Assembly: GCA_013298595.1 (NCBI GenBank)
Contig: JAAFIG010000025.1
Location: 5,185-69,184 of the forward strand
DNA length: 64,000 nt
Direction: 5' to 3'
Origin: Deinococcales bacterium
GTDB taxonomy: Bacteria; Deinococcota; Deinococci; Deinococcales; JAAFIG01
Positions 17,274-24,932 of this stretch are shown here, in pieces (position 1 is the stretch's first letter; each line of letters begins with the position of its first letter). The translations under genes were made by a program, and so were the position numbers. The notes under the pieces are model-generated. The model saw only the letters and a program-made list of their open reading frames with translations, did not search any database and was not told where the DNA came from.

Positions 17274-17330
17274 ACGGGCTGCTATTTTTGTTGTATTCAC
17301 GCACCCGAAAATCTTTTCGGGTGTTTTTGT
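17261..17330 (+). terminator. Tryptophan attenuator: anti-antiterminator, antiterminator and terminator
   Basis: Region 1 GCAACTCG (17261-17268, starting at the last base of the third Trp codon) pairs with region 2 CGGGCTGC (17275-17282), with 7 of 8 pairs. Region 2 also pairs with region 3 GCACCCG (17301-17307), with one bulge. Region 3 CACCCGAAAA (17302-17311) pairs perfectly with region 4 TTTTCGGGTG (17314-17323), followed by U-rich TTTTTGTTTT. Stalling on the Trp codons would mask region 1, free 2 to pair with 3, and stop the terminator forming: the classical trp mechanism. Confidence 0.9.
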
Positions 17331-17421
17331 TTTCAATTGCAAAGGTAAGCAATCCAGTCCAACAGGTGCATCTTTAGGTCAAGAGAGCTTGTCTCAAACA
17401 AGAAAGCCAAAAGCAAAAATT

Positions 17422-17443
17422 GGGGCGACCATAAGGGTCTACA
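17422..17443. repeat. Degenerate REP-like element before trpE
   Basis: GGGGCGACCATAAGGGTCTA then CA, a partly decayed copy of the GGGCGACCACAAGGGTCGCC family, 17 bases before the trpE start. It is the only other feature noted between the attenuator and trpE. Confidence 0.6.
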
Positions 17444-17459
17444 CAAAATAAGGGGCAAT

Positions 17460-18914
17460 ATGAACATCAATTTAGCAGAATTTCAAAACATGACAACAGG
17501 CACTCGAGTACCCGTATACCGCGAAATACTAGCCGATCTCGAGACACCCGTATCGGCATACTTAAAAGTTGCCGCAGGACAACAAGTCAGTTTTCTGCTC
17601 GAAAGCGTCGAAGGCGGCGAACGCTGGGCACGATACAGTTTTATTGGCGTTGGAGTGCAAGGCAGCATCAAAGGCTTTGGACGTAACGTCACCCTGACTG
17701 GTTCATTTGGCAACACAACCCTCGAGACCGACGACCCCTTACGAGTGCTTTACGAAAAAACCACTGCCACAGCTACTCACGACCCAAACCTCCCCGATTT
17801 CTTTGGAGGTGCAGTGGGTTACTCGAGTTACGATCTGGTACGCGTCTACGAAAAGCTACCCAGTAAAAACCCAGACGACCTCGGCATCCCCGATCTGCAC
17901 TTTATCGCCCCAGAAGGCATGGTGATTTTCGATCATCTCAAACACCGCATCTTTATGGTCGCTGTTGCCACTGGTGGTGATCTGAATAGTTACACCAAAG
18001 CACTCGAGACAGTTGCAGATCTTGAACGAAAATTACGCGGCGCACTACCCGGTGTTCCTGGTGACCGACCCAGCCGCAAAAGCGAATTTAGCAGCAATTG
18101 GACGCAAGAAAAATACGAAGCCGCTGTTGAAAAAGCCCTCGAGTACATTCGTGCAGGCGATATCTTCCAAGTGCAAATTAGCCAACGCTTCACCGCTGAA
18201 CTTCACAGCCACCCATTTGCTGTGTACCGCGCTTTACGCAATGTCAACCCAAGCCCACACATGGGTTACCTCGAGTTTGGCAACTGCACCTTTGTTGCTG
18301 CTAGCCCAGAAAGCCTATGCAAATCCGATGGGAAAACCGTGATTACCCGCCCAATTGCAGGTACACGCAAACGTGGTAGTACACTCGAAGAAGACCTTGC
18401 CCTCGAGCAAGAATTAAAAAATGACCCTAAAGAACGTGCCGAACACATCATGCTTGTAGACTTAGGGCGTAACGACATCGGACGTATTGCCAAATACGGC
18501 ACAGTTCACATCCACGACCTGATGTTCATCGAACGATACAGCCATGTCATGCACTTAGTTTCGGATGTACGCGGCGAACTTGCGACCGGCAAAACACCAC
18601 TCGATGCACTCGCCACTACACTCCCAATGGGCACAGTCACAGGTGCACCCAAAATCCGCAGCATGGAAATCATCGAAGAACTCGAGAACACAAGGCGCGG
18701 CTGGTACGGCGGAGCCTTCGGCTACATCGCCTTCGACGGCAGCATGAACATGGCACTCACCCTACGCACCGCCCTCGTCAAAGACGGCAAAATACACATT
18801 CAAAGCGCAGGTGGAGTGGTCGCCGACAGCACACCAACTTTTGAATACGAAGAAAGCATCTCCAAATCTCGAGCCTTACGCCGAGCCGTGGAGTTGGCAG
18901 AAGCAGGACTGTAA
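17460..18914 (+). CDS. trpE: Anthranilate synthase component I
   Basis: 484 residues; AAGGGG precedes the ATG. With TrpG it makes anthranilate from chorismate and glutamine. The N-terminal domain carries the feedback-binding LLES motif in SFLLESVEGGERWARYSFIG (about residues 45-64). The chorismate-binding domain has QVQISQRF, GTRKRG (IAGTRKRGST), DLGRNDIGR, MGTVTGAPK and GGAFGYIAFDG, all intact. Control is by the upstream attenuator. The next genes downstream are a RAYT transposase and trpS, with trpG 2.4 kb away, so the usual trpE-trpG neighbourhood has been broken up. Confidence 0.97.
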   Translation: MNINLAEFQNMTTGTRVPVYREILADLETPVSAYLKVAAGQQVSFLLESVEGGERWARYSFIGVGVQGSIKGFGRNVTLTGSFGNTTLETDDPLRVLYEKTTATATHDPNLPDFFGGAVGYSSYDLVRVYEKLPSKNPDDLGIPDLHFIAPEGMVIFDHLKHRIFMVAVATGGDLNSYTKALETVADLERKLRGALPGVPGDRPSRKSEFSSNWTQEKYEAAVEKALEYIRAGDIFQVQISQRFTAELHSHPFAVYRALRNVNPSPHMGYLEFGNCTFVAASPESLCKSDGKTVITRPIAGTRKRGSTLEEDLALEQELKNDPKERAEHIMLVDLGRNDIGRIAKYGTVHIHDLMFIERYSHVMHLVSDVRGELATGKTPLDALATTLPMGTVTGAPKIRSMEIIEELENTRRGWYGGAFGYIAFDGSMNMALTLRTALVKDGKIHIQSAGGVVADSTPTFEYEESISKSRALRRAVELAEAGL

Positions 18915-19002
18915 AAACTCGAGGAATACAAGGCGGACACGGGCATTGGCAAAACAGCTTTCGCAGGACAGACACAGGAGTCTTGACCATGAACACGCAC
19001 CT

Positions 19003-19028
19003 GACGGGCATGGTCGCCTGTCCCTACA
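19003..19028. repeat. Degenerate REP-like element upstream of the RAYT gene
   Basis: ACGGGCATGGTCGCCTGTCC then CTACA, 12 bases before the RAYT ATG. Its end CCCTACA matches the family, though the stem is imperfect. Such flanking copies are usual for RAYT genes. Confidence 0.55.
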
Positions 19029-19040
19029 TTCGAGGGATTC

Positions 19041-19733
19041 ATGTACAACAAACGATTTCAAAACCAACGCAAAAGCACTCGACTCGAGAATTATGATTAC
19101 TCGATTTCGGGCACGTACTTTGTGACTATTTGCACCCAAATAAGGGATACCAATTGGTTCGGACAAATCACTCGAGAAGGAATGCAATTAAACGACATTG
19201 GGCAAATGATTCTCGAGATATGGAACGAACTACCCAACCGATTTGACATTCAATTAGACACCTTTATCAGCATGCCAGACCATATTCACGGCATCATCAT
19301 TTTGTCCAAATCCCAAACCAACACCCCACACCAAAAACCCGTAGGGGAGGGGCTTGTCCCCTCCCTGCCACAGCCTATGCAAAATGCAATTCCGAACGTC
19401 ACCAATGATAATGCGTTGCACAGGGAGATAAATGTAGATAATGCGTTGCACAGGCAGATAAATGCAGATAATGTGTTGCACAGGGAGACCACAAGGGTCC
19501 CCCCTACGGATGGTGGGGTTTCGTTATTTGATGTGGTTGGTGCATTTAAGTCATTGACCACCAATGCGTACATTCGTGGGGTGTGTGAATTGGGTTGGTT
19601 GCCGTTTGAGAAGCGTTTTTGGGAGCGTAGTTTTTATGATTCGGTGATTCGTGATGTGGTTCATCTCGAGAAAATTCGTGCGTATATTCTGGGGAATCCT
19701 GTGCGTTGGTTTGAGGCTCGGGGGTTGTTGTGA
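19041..19733 (+). CDS. REP-associated tyrosine transposase (RAYT, Y1 transposase family)
   Basis: 230 residues. Family features: the start LENYDYSISGTYFVTICTQ, the metal-binding HxH in FISMPDHIHGIIIL (about residues 79-86), and near the end the nucleophile region EKIRAYILGNPVRW with its Tyr. RAYTs are single-copy relatives of the IS200/IS605 TnpA that act on REP hairpins. Residues about 97-160 are an insert encoded by two REP copies (19341-19366 and 19483-19508) and a 30-bp tandem repeat; the frame stays open. The stop overlaps the GTG of trpS as GTGA. The gene splits trpE from trpS. Whether the enzyme is active is uncertain because of the insert. Confidence 0.9.
   Translation: MYNKRFQNQRKSTRLENYDYSISGTYFVTICTQIRDTNWFGQITREGMQLNDIGQMILEIWNELPNRFDIQLDTFISMPDHIHGIIILSKSQTNTPHQKPVGEGLVPSLPQPMQNAIPNVTNDNALHREINVDNALHRQINADNVLHRETTRVPPTDGGVSLFDVVGAFKSLTTNAYIRGVCELGWLPFEKRFWERSFYDSVIRDVVHLEKIRAYILGNPVRWFEARGLL
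19341..19366. repeat. REP-like element inside the RAYT coding sequence
   Basis: GTAGGGGAGGGGCTTGTCCC then CTCCCT, read through as VGEGLVPSLP. Same type as the units at 3960 and 6509. Confidence 0.8.
19407..19490. repeat. 30-bp tandem repeat in the RAYT gene, nearly three copies
   Basis: Copies at 19407-19436 and 19437-19466 and a partial third from 19467 encode DNALHREINV / DNALHRQINA / DNVLHRETTR. The period is a multiple of three, so the frame is kept. Confidence 0.9.
19483..19508. repeat. Second REP-like element inside the RAYT coding sequence
   Basis: AGGGAGACCACAAGGGTCCC then CCCTAC, facing the copy at 19341-19366. It directly follows the 30-bp tandem repeat. Confidence 0.75.
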
Positions 19734-20713
19734 AGCCGCGTGTGTTGACGGGTGTTCGTCCGACTGGGGCGTTGCATCTTGGGCATTTTTTTGGGATGCT
19801 CGAGCAGACGGTGTTGTTGCAGTCGGAGTTTGATGTTTTTTTGATGGTGGCGGATGTGCAGGCTTTGACGGATAATTTTTTTCAGCCTGAGCGGGTGCGT
19901 GAGTCTGTTTTGGCGGTGGCTCGGGATGCGTTGCGTTGTGGGGTTGATCCGAGTGTGACGACGTTGTTTATTCAGTCGTTGATTCCTGAGATTGCTGAGT
20001 TGACGGTGTTTTTGGGTAATTTGGTTTCGGTGGCGCGGCTTGAGTCAAATCCGACGGTGAAGTCTGAGTTGGCGTTGAAACGTGGTGTTTTTGGTGATTC
20101 GGTGTCGTTTGGTTTTCTTGGGTATCCTGTTTCGCAAGCGGCGGATATTACGGTGTTTGATGCGGTGTGTGTGCCTGTGGGTGAGGATCAGTTGCCGATG
20201 CTTGAGTTGACGCGGGATGTGGTGCGTAAGTTTAATCGTTTGTATGGGGTAACGTTGGTTGAGCCTCAGGCTCGTTTGGTGTCTGGTGCGAGGCTTCGTG
20301 GTTTGGATGGTTTGGAAAAAATGGGTAAGAGTCTTGGTAATGCGATTTTCTTGTCGGATTCGAGTGATGTGGTGGGGTCTAAGGTGTTGGGTGCGGTGAC
20401 TGATCCGTTAAAACTGAGGTTGAAGGATGTTGGTCATCCTGAGGTTTGTACGGTTTTTGCGTATCATCAGTTGTTTGTGGATGCTCAGGGTATTGAAGCG
20501 GAGTGTCGCTCTGGTTCTCGGGGTTGTGTGGCGTGCAAGAAAGAATTGGCGGGTACGATCAATCATTTTCTCGAGCCGATGCAAACGGAGTATTCGGATG
20601 CTTACTTGTTGCAGGTGCTGCTTGAGGGGACAAAAAAAGCGCGTGTTGTGGCTCGAGAAACACTGGCTCGGGTGAAACGTGCAATGAAACTTGATTATGT
20701 GGAGGCTGCTTGA
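19730..20713 (+). CDS. trpS: Tryptophanyl-tRNA synthetase
   Basis: 327 residues from a GTG that overlaps the RAYT stop (GTGA). It charges tRNA-Trp. The class I signature HIGH appears as TGALHLGHFFGM (about residues 14-25) and KMSKS as LEKMGKSLGNAI (about 192-203); the Ser-to-Gly change at this place is common. The Trp pocket region FLGYPVSQAADITVFDAVCVPVGEDQ is present. Coding bases are strongly G/T-rich compared with trpE. It is followed by the HIT gene with TGATG overlap. Dependence on the RAYT frame for translation is possible. Confidence 0.96.
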   Translation: MKPRVLTGVRPTGALHLGHFFGMLEQTVLLQSEFDVFLMVADVQALTDNFFQPERVRESVLAVARDALRCGVDPSVTTLFIQSLIPEIAELTVFLGNLVSVARLESNPTVKSELALKRGVFGDSVSFGFLGYPVSQAADITVFDAVCVPVGEDQLPMLELTRDVVRKFNRLYGVTLVEPQARLVSGARLRGLDGLEKMGKSLGNAIFLSDSSDVVGSKVLGAVTDPLKLRLKDVGHPEVCTVFAYHQLFVDAQGIEAECRSGSRGCVACKKELAGTINHFLEPMQTEYSDAYLLQVLLEGTKKARVVARETLARVKRAMKLDYVEAA

Positions 20714-21207
20714 TGATTTCCCATGCACCTGTTGGGTATCACTGTCCGTTTTGTGCTTTGGCTCGGGGTGAGTTTACGGATTCGTTTCCGTTGTCTCGAG
20801 CTGAAGATGTGGTGTGGCAATCAAATCTTGTTACGGCGTTTATTTGTTTGTGGCGTGCGCCGCGTAATGCTGGTCATGTTTTGGTTGTGCCGAATCAGCA
20901 TTTTGAGAACATTTATGAATTGCCGCTCGAGTTTGCTTCTGAAATTGCGAGGGTGTCTCGAGCGGTGGCATTGGCGTTTAAGGCGGTGTATTTGTGTGAT
21001 GGTGTGTCTACGCGGCAACATAATGAACCGAGTGGGAATCAGGATGTTTGGCATTTTCATACCCATGTTTTTCCGAGGTACAAAAATGATTGGTTGTATT
21101 TAACGTATTTGTTTGGTCGTAACGCCACGCCCTCTGAACGCGCTGCGGATGCCACACGCCTGCGTGTTTATCTCGAGGCGAATAAATCCGAATTGAATTT
21201 ATCGTAG
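20713..21207 (+). CDS. HIT-family nucleotide hydrolase
   Basis: 164 residues from the ATG at 20713, which overlaps the trpS stop (TGATG). The start HCPFCALARGEF has a Cys pair often seen in this group and suggests a zinc site. The histidine triad is DVWHFHTHVFPRY (H-x-H-x-H, about residues 109-113), preceded by APRNAGHVLVVPNQHFENI. HIT hydrolases act on dinucleotides or nucleotidyl adducts; the substrate is not known. The overlap with trpS suggests coupling, perhaps removing misactivated aminoacyl-AMP, but that is only speculation. Confidence 0.9.
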   Translation: MISHAPVGYHCPFCALARGEFTDSFPLSRAEDVVWQSNLVTAFICLWRAPRNAGHVLVVPNQHFENIYELPLEFASEIARVSRAVALAFKAVYLCDGVSTRQHNEPSGNQDVWHFHTHVFPRYKNDWLYLTYLFGRNATPSERAADATRLRVYLEANKSELNLS

Positions 21208-21230
21208 GGGCGGGGCTTGCCTCGCCCTGC
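21204..21230. repeat. REP-like hairpin before trpG
   Basis: GTAGGGGCGGGGCTTGCCTC then GCCCTGC, at the 3' end of the HIT gene, overlapping its stop codon. A partial second copy of its tail (CGCCCTGCTGTTCTATTTCC) follows at 21248-21267. Confidence 0.75.
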
Positions 21231-21285
21231 TTTTCTATTCCCCCGTTCGCCCTGCTGTTCTATTTCCATTCCAAAGGAATTCTTT

Positions 21286-21861
21286 ATGAAAAAAATTTTG
21301 GTCATTGATAATTACGATTCGTTCACGTATAACCTTGTGCAGTACCTTGGTGAACTTGGCGCTGATCCGATTGTCTGGCGTAACGATCAGTTTAGTCTCG
21401 AGGATGTCAAGAAACTCGAGCCTGATGGAATTTTGGTTTCGCCTGGTCCGTGTACGCCTCTCGAGGCTGGTTTGTCTGTGCCTGTGATTGAGGCTTTTGG
21501 CTCGAGTACACCTATTCTGGGTGTGTGTTTGGGGCATCAGAGTATTGGTCAGGCATTTGGTGCGAAGGTGGTGCGGGCAAAATATCTGATGCACGGGAAA
21601 ACCTCGAGTATTGCTCATGATGGTACAGGGGTTTTTGTGGGTCTCGAGTCGGATTTTACAGCGACTCGGTATCACAGTTTGGTGATTGAGGATTTGCCTG
21701 CTTGTCTCGAGGTTAATGCGTGGGTGGATGAAGCGCATGGTCGGACAATTATGGGTGTGCGCCACAAGGATTTTCCAATTCATGGGGTGCAGTTTCATCC
21801 TGAGTCAGCGTTGACGGAGTTTGGTCATGCGATGATTAAGAATTTCTTGGAAATGATATGA
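21286..21861 (+). CDS. trpG: Anthranilate synthase component II (glutamine amidotransferase)
   Basis: 191 residues from the ATG at 21286, with AAAGGA upstream; the longer in-frame start lies in the spacer. Class I amidotransferase: start MKKILVIDNYDSFTYNLVQY, oxyanion region SPGPCTP, nucleophile Cys in GVCLGHQSIGQAFG (about residue 83), and catalytic His-Glu in VQFHPESALTEFG. It provides ammonia to TrpE, and in some bacteria also to aminodeoxychorismate synthase. The context (trpE and trpS just upstream) favours TrpG. It overlaps the ridA start by four bases (ATGA). Confidence 0.94.
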   Translation: MKKILVIDNYDSFTYNLVQYLGELGADPIVWRNDQFSLEDVKKLEPDGILVSPGPCTPLEAGLSVPVIEAFGSSTPILGVCLGHQSIGQAFGAKVVRAKYLMHGKTSSIAHDGTGVFVGLESDFTATRYHSLVIEDLPACLEVNAWVDEAHGRTIMGVRHKDFPIHGVQFHPESALTEFGHAMIKNFLEMI

Positions 21862-22244
21862 AACGAATCAATTTCTCGAGTGGTGGCAAATGGGAACCGT
21901 TGATTGGGTACTCGAGAGCAGTGCGGGTTGGGCAGTTGGTGTTTGTCTCAGGTTGTACAGCGGCGGATAAAAACGGTGTAGTGTCTGGTGATGCCTATCA
22001 GCAGACCATAAAAACGCTCGAGACGGTGCGGTTAGCACTTGAGGGGGTTGGTGCTGGCTTAGCAGATGTGGTGCGTACCAGAATGTTTTTGAAAAATATT
22101 GATGATTGGGAAGCTGTTGGTCGGGCGCATGGTGAGGTGTTTGGATTGGTTTTGCCTGTGGCGACAATGGTTGAGGTCTCGAGGTTGATTGCTGCCGAGA
22201 TGCTGGTGGAGATTGAGGTTGATGCAGTTTGTTTGTTAGACTAG
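21858..22244 (+). CDS. RidA-family enamine/imine deaminase
   Basis: 128 residues, overlapping trpG by ATGA. Features of the YjgF/YER057c/UK114 family: FSSGGKWEPLIGYSRAVRVGQLVFVSGCTA at the start, DVVRTRMFLKNIDDWEAVGRAHGEVFG in the middle, and the final MVEVSRLIAAEMLVEIEVDAV, with the Arg that binds the substrate carboxylate in RTRMF. RidA proteins hydrolyse reactive enamines/imines made by PLP enzymes. The typical end VEI-E-x-A is present. Translational coupling to TrpG suggests co-expression with the trp genes. Confidence 0.9.
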   Translation: MKRINFSSGGKWEPLIGYSRAVRVGQLVFVSGCTAADKNGVVSGDAYQQTIKTLETVRLALEGVGAGLADVVRTRMFLKNIDDWEAVGRAHGEVFGLVLPVATMVEVSRLIAAEMLVEIEVDAVCLLD

Positions 22245-22247
22245 GGT

Positions 22248-23741
22248 ATGACAAGTTTTAGTCGTTCAAGTGGGGTGCTTTTGCATCCGTCTTCGTTGCC
22301 TGGGCGTTTTGGGATTGGTACTTTGGGCATGGCGGCGCTCGAGTGGATTGATTGGTTAGCTGAGGCTGGGCAGAAATTGTGGCAGGTGTTGCCGCTTGGG
22401 CATACGGGGTATGGGGATTCGCCGTATCAGAGTTTTGGCGCGTTTGCAGGGAATCCCTTGTTGATTGATTTAGAATTGTTGCGAGCCGCTGGTTTGCTAT
22501 CCGTGGAAGCGCTTCAATCTGCTCCTGATTTCCCTCAAGATACCGTGGATTATGGTTGGATTTATATTTGGAAATGGCAGATGCTGCGTCAAGCAGCCGA
22601 AAACTGGCAAGCTAATGCCTCCAAAGACGAACGTACCATTTTTACTAATTGGCGGGTAGCCAATGCCAGTTGGCTCGAGGATTATGCTTTGTTTATGGCG
22701 TGTAAAAATGCTCATGGTGGTAACCCTTGGAATACTTGGAAACCCGAGTTGGTGTGCCGTGATAGCAAAGCCCTCGAGATTGCCCGAGTTGAGTACGCTG
22801 CTGATGTGATGTTGTACGCCTTGGCGCAATTTTGGTTTTTTAGTCAATGGGCAATGGTGCAACGTGCAGCGCACGCTAAAAGCATTCGGATTGTTGGGGA
22901 TATTCCGATTTTTGTGGCTCATGATTCTTCGGATGTCTGGGCGAATCAGCATTTATTTGCCCTCGAGCCAGATGGTAGCCCGAGTGTGGTGGCGGGTGTG
23001 CCACCTGATTATTTTAGTGCAACAGGGCAACTTTGGGGCAATCCGCATTATCGTTTCGATGTCATGGCGAAGGATGGTTTTGCTTGGTGGTTGCAGCGTT
23101 TTGAGGAAACCTTTAAGACTGTGGATATTGTACGGGTGGATCACTTTAGGGGTTTTGAAGCGTACTGGGAAATTCCTGGTACTGCCGAAACCGCCATTAC
23201 TGGGCAGTGGGTTAAAGCGCCTGGCGTTGAGTTATTCAATGCTGTTCGCGCAAAATTTGGTGATTTAGCCATTATTGCCGAAGACTTGGGTGTGATTACT
23301 CCAGAAGTCGAAGCGCTGCGTGATGGTTTTAATTTGCCAGGTATGAAGATTTTGCAATTTGCATTTTATGGTGATCAAAACGACCCGTTCTTACCGCATA
23401 TGTACACCGAAAATTGTGTGGTTTACACTGGTACGCACGACAACGATACAACCTTGGGCTGGTGGAATGCCGAACCCGAAACTGTCAGAAGCAAAGCCAA
23501 AGCGTATTTGGGTGTGACAGGTAAGGATATTGTCTGGGATTTAATTCAGGCGGCTTGGAATAGTAAAGCAGTCATGGCACTCGCGCCGTTGCAGGATTTA
23601 CTCAAGTTACCCACCGAACAACGTATGAATTTACCAGGTACATTGGGTGGTACAAACTGGGCGTGGCGTTACTCGAGTCAAGATTTGAGTAAAAAATTAG
23701 CTGCCAAATTAAAAGCTTTAACTGTTTCGAGTAAACGTTAA
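22248..23741 (+). CDS. malQ: 4-alpha-glucanotransferase (amylomaltase)
   Basis: 497 residues, GH77. It transfers maltodextrin segments between glucans. Family start SRSSGVLLHPSSLPGRFGIGTLG, acceptor region LPLGHTGYGDSPYQSFGAFAGNPLLI, the catalytic Asp nucleophile in VDIVRVDHFRGFEAYWEIP, the acid Glu in AIIAEDLGVIT, and the stabilising Asp in YTGTHDNDTTLGWW. The length is near that of the Thermus enzyme. It begins 3 bases after the ridA stop (TAG-GGT-ATG), so it is likely co-transcribed. It is followed by a strong terminator at 23757. Confidence 0.97.
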   Translation: MTSFSRSSGVLLHPSSLPGRFGIGTLGMAALEWIDWLAEAGQKLWQVLPLGHTGYGDSPYQSFGAFAGNPLLIDLELLRAAGLLSVEALQSAPDFPQDTVDYGWIYIWKWQMLRQAAENWQANASKDERTIFTNWRVANASWLEDYALFMACKNAHGGNPWNTWKPELVCRDSKALEIARVEYAADVMLYALAQFWFFSQWAMVQRAAHAKSIRIVGDIPIFVAHDSSDVWANQHLFALEPDGSPSVVAGVPPDYFSATGQLWGNPHYRFDVMAKDGFAWWLQRFEETFKTVDIVRVDHFRGFEAYWEIPGTAETAITGQWVKAPGVELFNAVRAKFGDLAIIAEDLGVITPEVEALRDGFNLPGMKILQFAFYGDQNDPFLPHMYTENCVVYTGTHDNDTTLGWWNAEPETVRSKAKAYLGVTGKDIVWDLIQAAWNSKAVMALAPLQDLLKLPTEQRMNLPGTLGGTNWAWRYSSQDLSKKLAAKLKALTVSSKR

Positions 23742-23756
23742 TACCCCACCTTTTTG

Positions 23757-23793
23757 AAATCTCGAGATCAGCACACTTGTCTCGAGATTTTTT
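23757..23793 (+). terminator. Rho-independent terminator after malQ, built from two CTCGAG copies
   Basis: AAATCTCGAGA (23757-23767) pairs perfectly with TCTCGAGATTT (23780-23790), followed by more T. Each arm contains one CTCGAG. It ends the trp-malQ unit just before cobT. Confidence 0.9.
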
Positions 23794-23795
23794 CG

Positions 23796-23801
23796 TATGC
23801 T
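23796..23801 (+). promoter_or_regulatory. -10 box (TATGCT) of leaderless cobT
   Basis: TATGCT ends 6 bases before the ATG at 23808, immediately after the malQ terminator. Confidence 0.55.
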
Positions 23802-23807
23802 GCCATA

Positions 23808-24866
23808 ATGAACGCAGACCTTGACGCTTTGATTGCTCGTATTTCACCACTTGATGCTGGTAGCCAAGTGGCAGCTCGAGAACGTCAGCATATTTTAACC
23901 AAACCGCGTGGTGCGTTGGGGCGGCTCGAGGATATCAGTGTTTGGTTGGCTGGTGTGCAGGGTACGGTTTTACCGCAAATTCGCTTGCCAACAGTCATTA
24001 TTTGTGCTGCCGATCATGGTGTGACTGCCGAAGGTGTTTCGGCTTACCCAAGTGCTGTGACTCCTGCAATGGTGCAAAATTTTCTGGCGGGTGGCGCGGC
24101 TATGAATGTTATTGCCAAAGTGGTGGGTGCTCAAGTGAAAGTTTTGGATGTGGGTGTTGCTACTGACCTTTTGCCTCACCCTGATTTGATTGCGGCTAAA
24201 GTTCGTTTTGGTACGCGTAACATGCGAAACCAAACGGCTATTACTCGAGATGAAACTATAGAAGCCATTCTGGCAGGAGCAAACGCAGCTCAAACTGCCA
24301 TTGCACAAGGCTCGAATCTGTTGGTGGCTGGTGATATGGGTATCGGCAATACCACTGCTGCCAGTGCTTTAACAATGTGGTATGCCAAAACCACTCTCGA
24401 GCAAAGTGTTGGACGTGGTACAGGGATTGATAACCCAACGTTAGACCAGAAACGCTTGGTGGTTCAAGAATCTATTCTCCGAGCTAATCTCAATTCTTTT
24501 CGGGATCCACTGACAGGTTTATCAGAACTAGGTGGACTCGAGATTGCTGCCATGACAGGCATAATGCTGCAAGGTGCAGCCAGCCGCGTTGCGGTGCTGG
24601 TAGATGGTTTTATTGCAGGTGCAGCCGCTTTGGTTGCTTGTGCAATTGCGCCATTAGCCAAAGAATACCTTTGTGCTACGCATGTTTCGGTTGAACCAGG
24701 GCATATTGCACAACTCGAATTTTTGCAGCTCGAGCCATTGTTTAACTTAGGTATGCGGCTTGGTGAAGGCACAGGTGCAGCCCTAGCGATTCCGATGCTT
24801 GAGGCAGCAGCTAGAACCTTATCGGAAATGGCAACTTTTGAAAGTGCCAGTGTGCCAGACAGGTAA
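23808..24866 (+). CDS. cobT: Nicotinate-nucleotide--dimethylbenzimidazole phosphoribosyltransferase
   Basis: 352 residues from the ATG at 23808; the longer in-frame start lies in the terminator. It makes alpha-ribazole phosphate for the lower ligand of cobalamin. Family stretches: LTKPRGALGRLEDISVWLAG, CAADHGVTAEGVSAYPSAVTPAMVQNFLAGGAAMN, GDMGIGNTTAASAL, VGRGTGID, and the catalytic Glu region VSVEPGHIAQL near the end. All are intact. No other cobalamin gene is in the window; the gene seems to be transcribed alone or with the following flavin reductase. Confidence 0.96.
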   Translation: MNADLDALIARISPLDAGSQVAARERQHILTKPRGALGRLEDISVWLAGVQGTVLPQIRLPTVIICAADHGVTAEGVSAYPSAVTPAMVQNFLAGGAAMNVIAKVVGAQVKVLDVGVATDLLPHPDLIAAKVRFGTRNMRNQTAITRDETIEAILAGANAAQTAIAQGSNLLVAGDMGIGNTTAASALTMWYAKTTLEQSVGRGTGIDNPTLDQKRLVVQESILRANLNSFRDPLTGLSELGGLEIAAMTGIMLQGAASRVAVLVDGFIAGAAALVACAIAPLAKEYLCATHVSVEPGHIAQLEFLQLEPLFNLGMRLGEGTGAALAIPMLEAAARTLSEMATFESASVPDR

Positions 24867-24932
24867 GCGAAAGTATTGGTCTTTATTTCTCGAGCTGCTA
24901 TTTGCTTAGCAAATCTGCTACCATACGCTCTC

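Noticed and set aside
17126-17300. T-box riboswitch upstream of trpE (GGTGGTGGCAACTCG resembles a T-box)
   Set aside because: The same bases are three Trp codons of a short leader ORF with its own start and stop, and the downstream pairings fit a ribosome-stalling attenuator better.
19407-19490. CRISPR-like array or VNTR locus outside genes
   Set aside because: Directly tandem 30-bp units in frame inside the RAYT gene, with no spacers.
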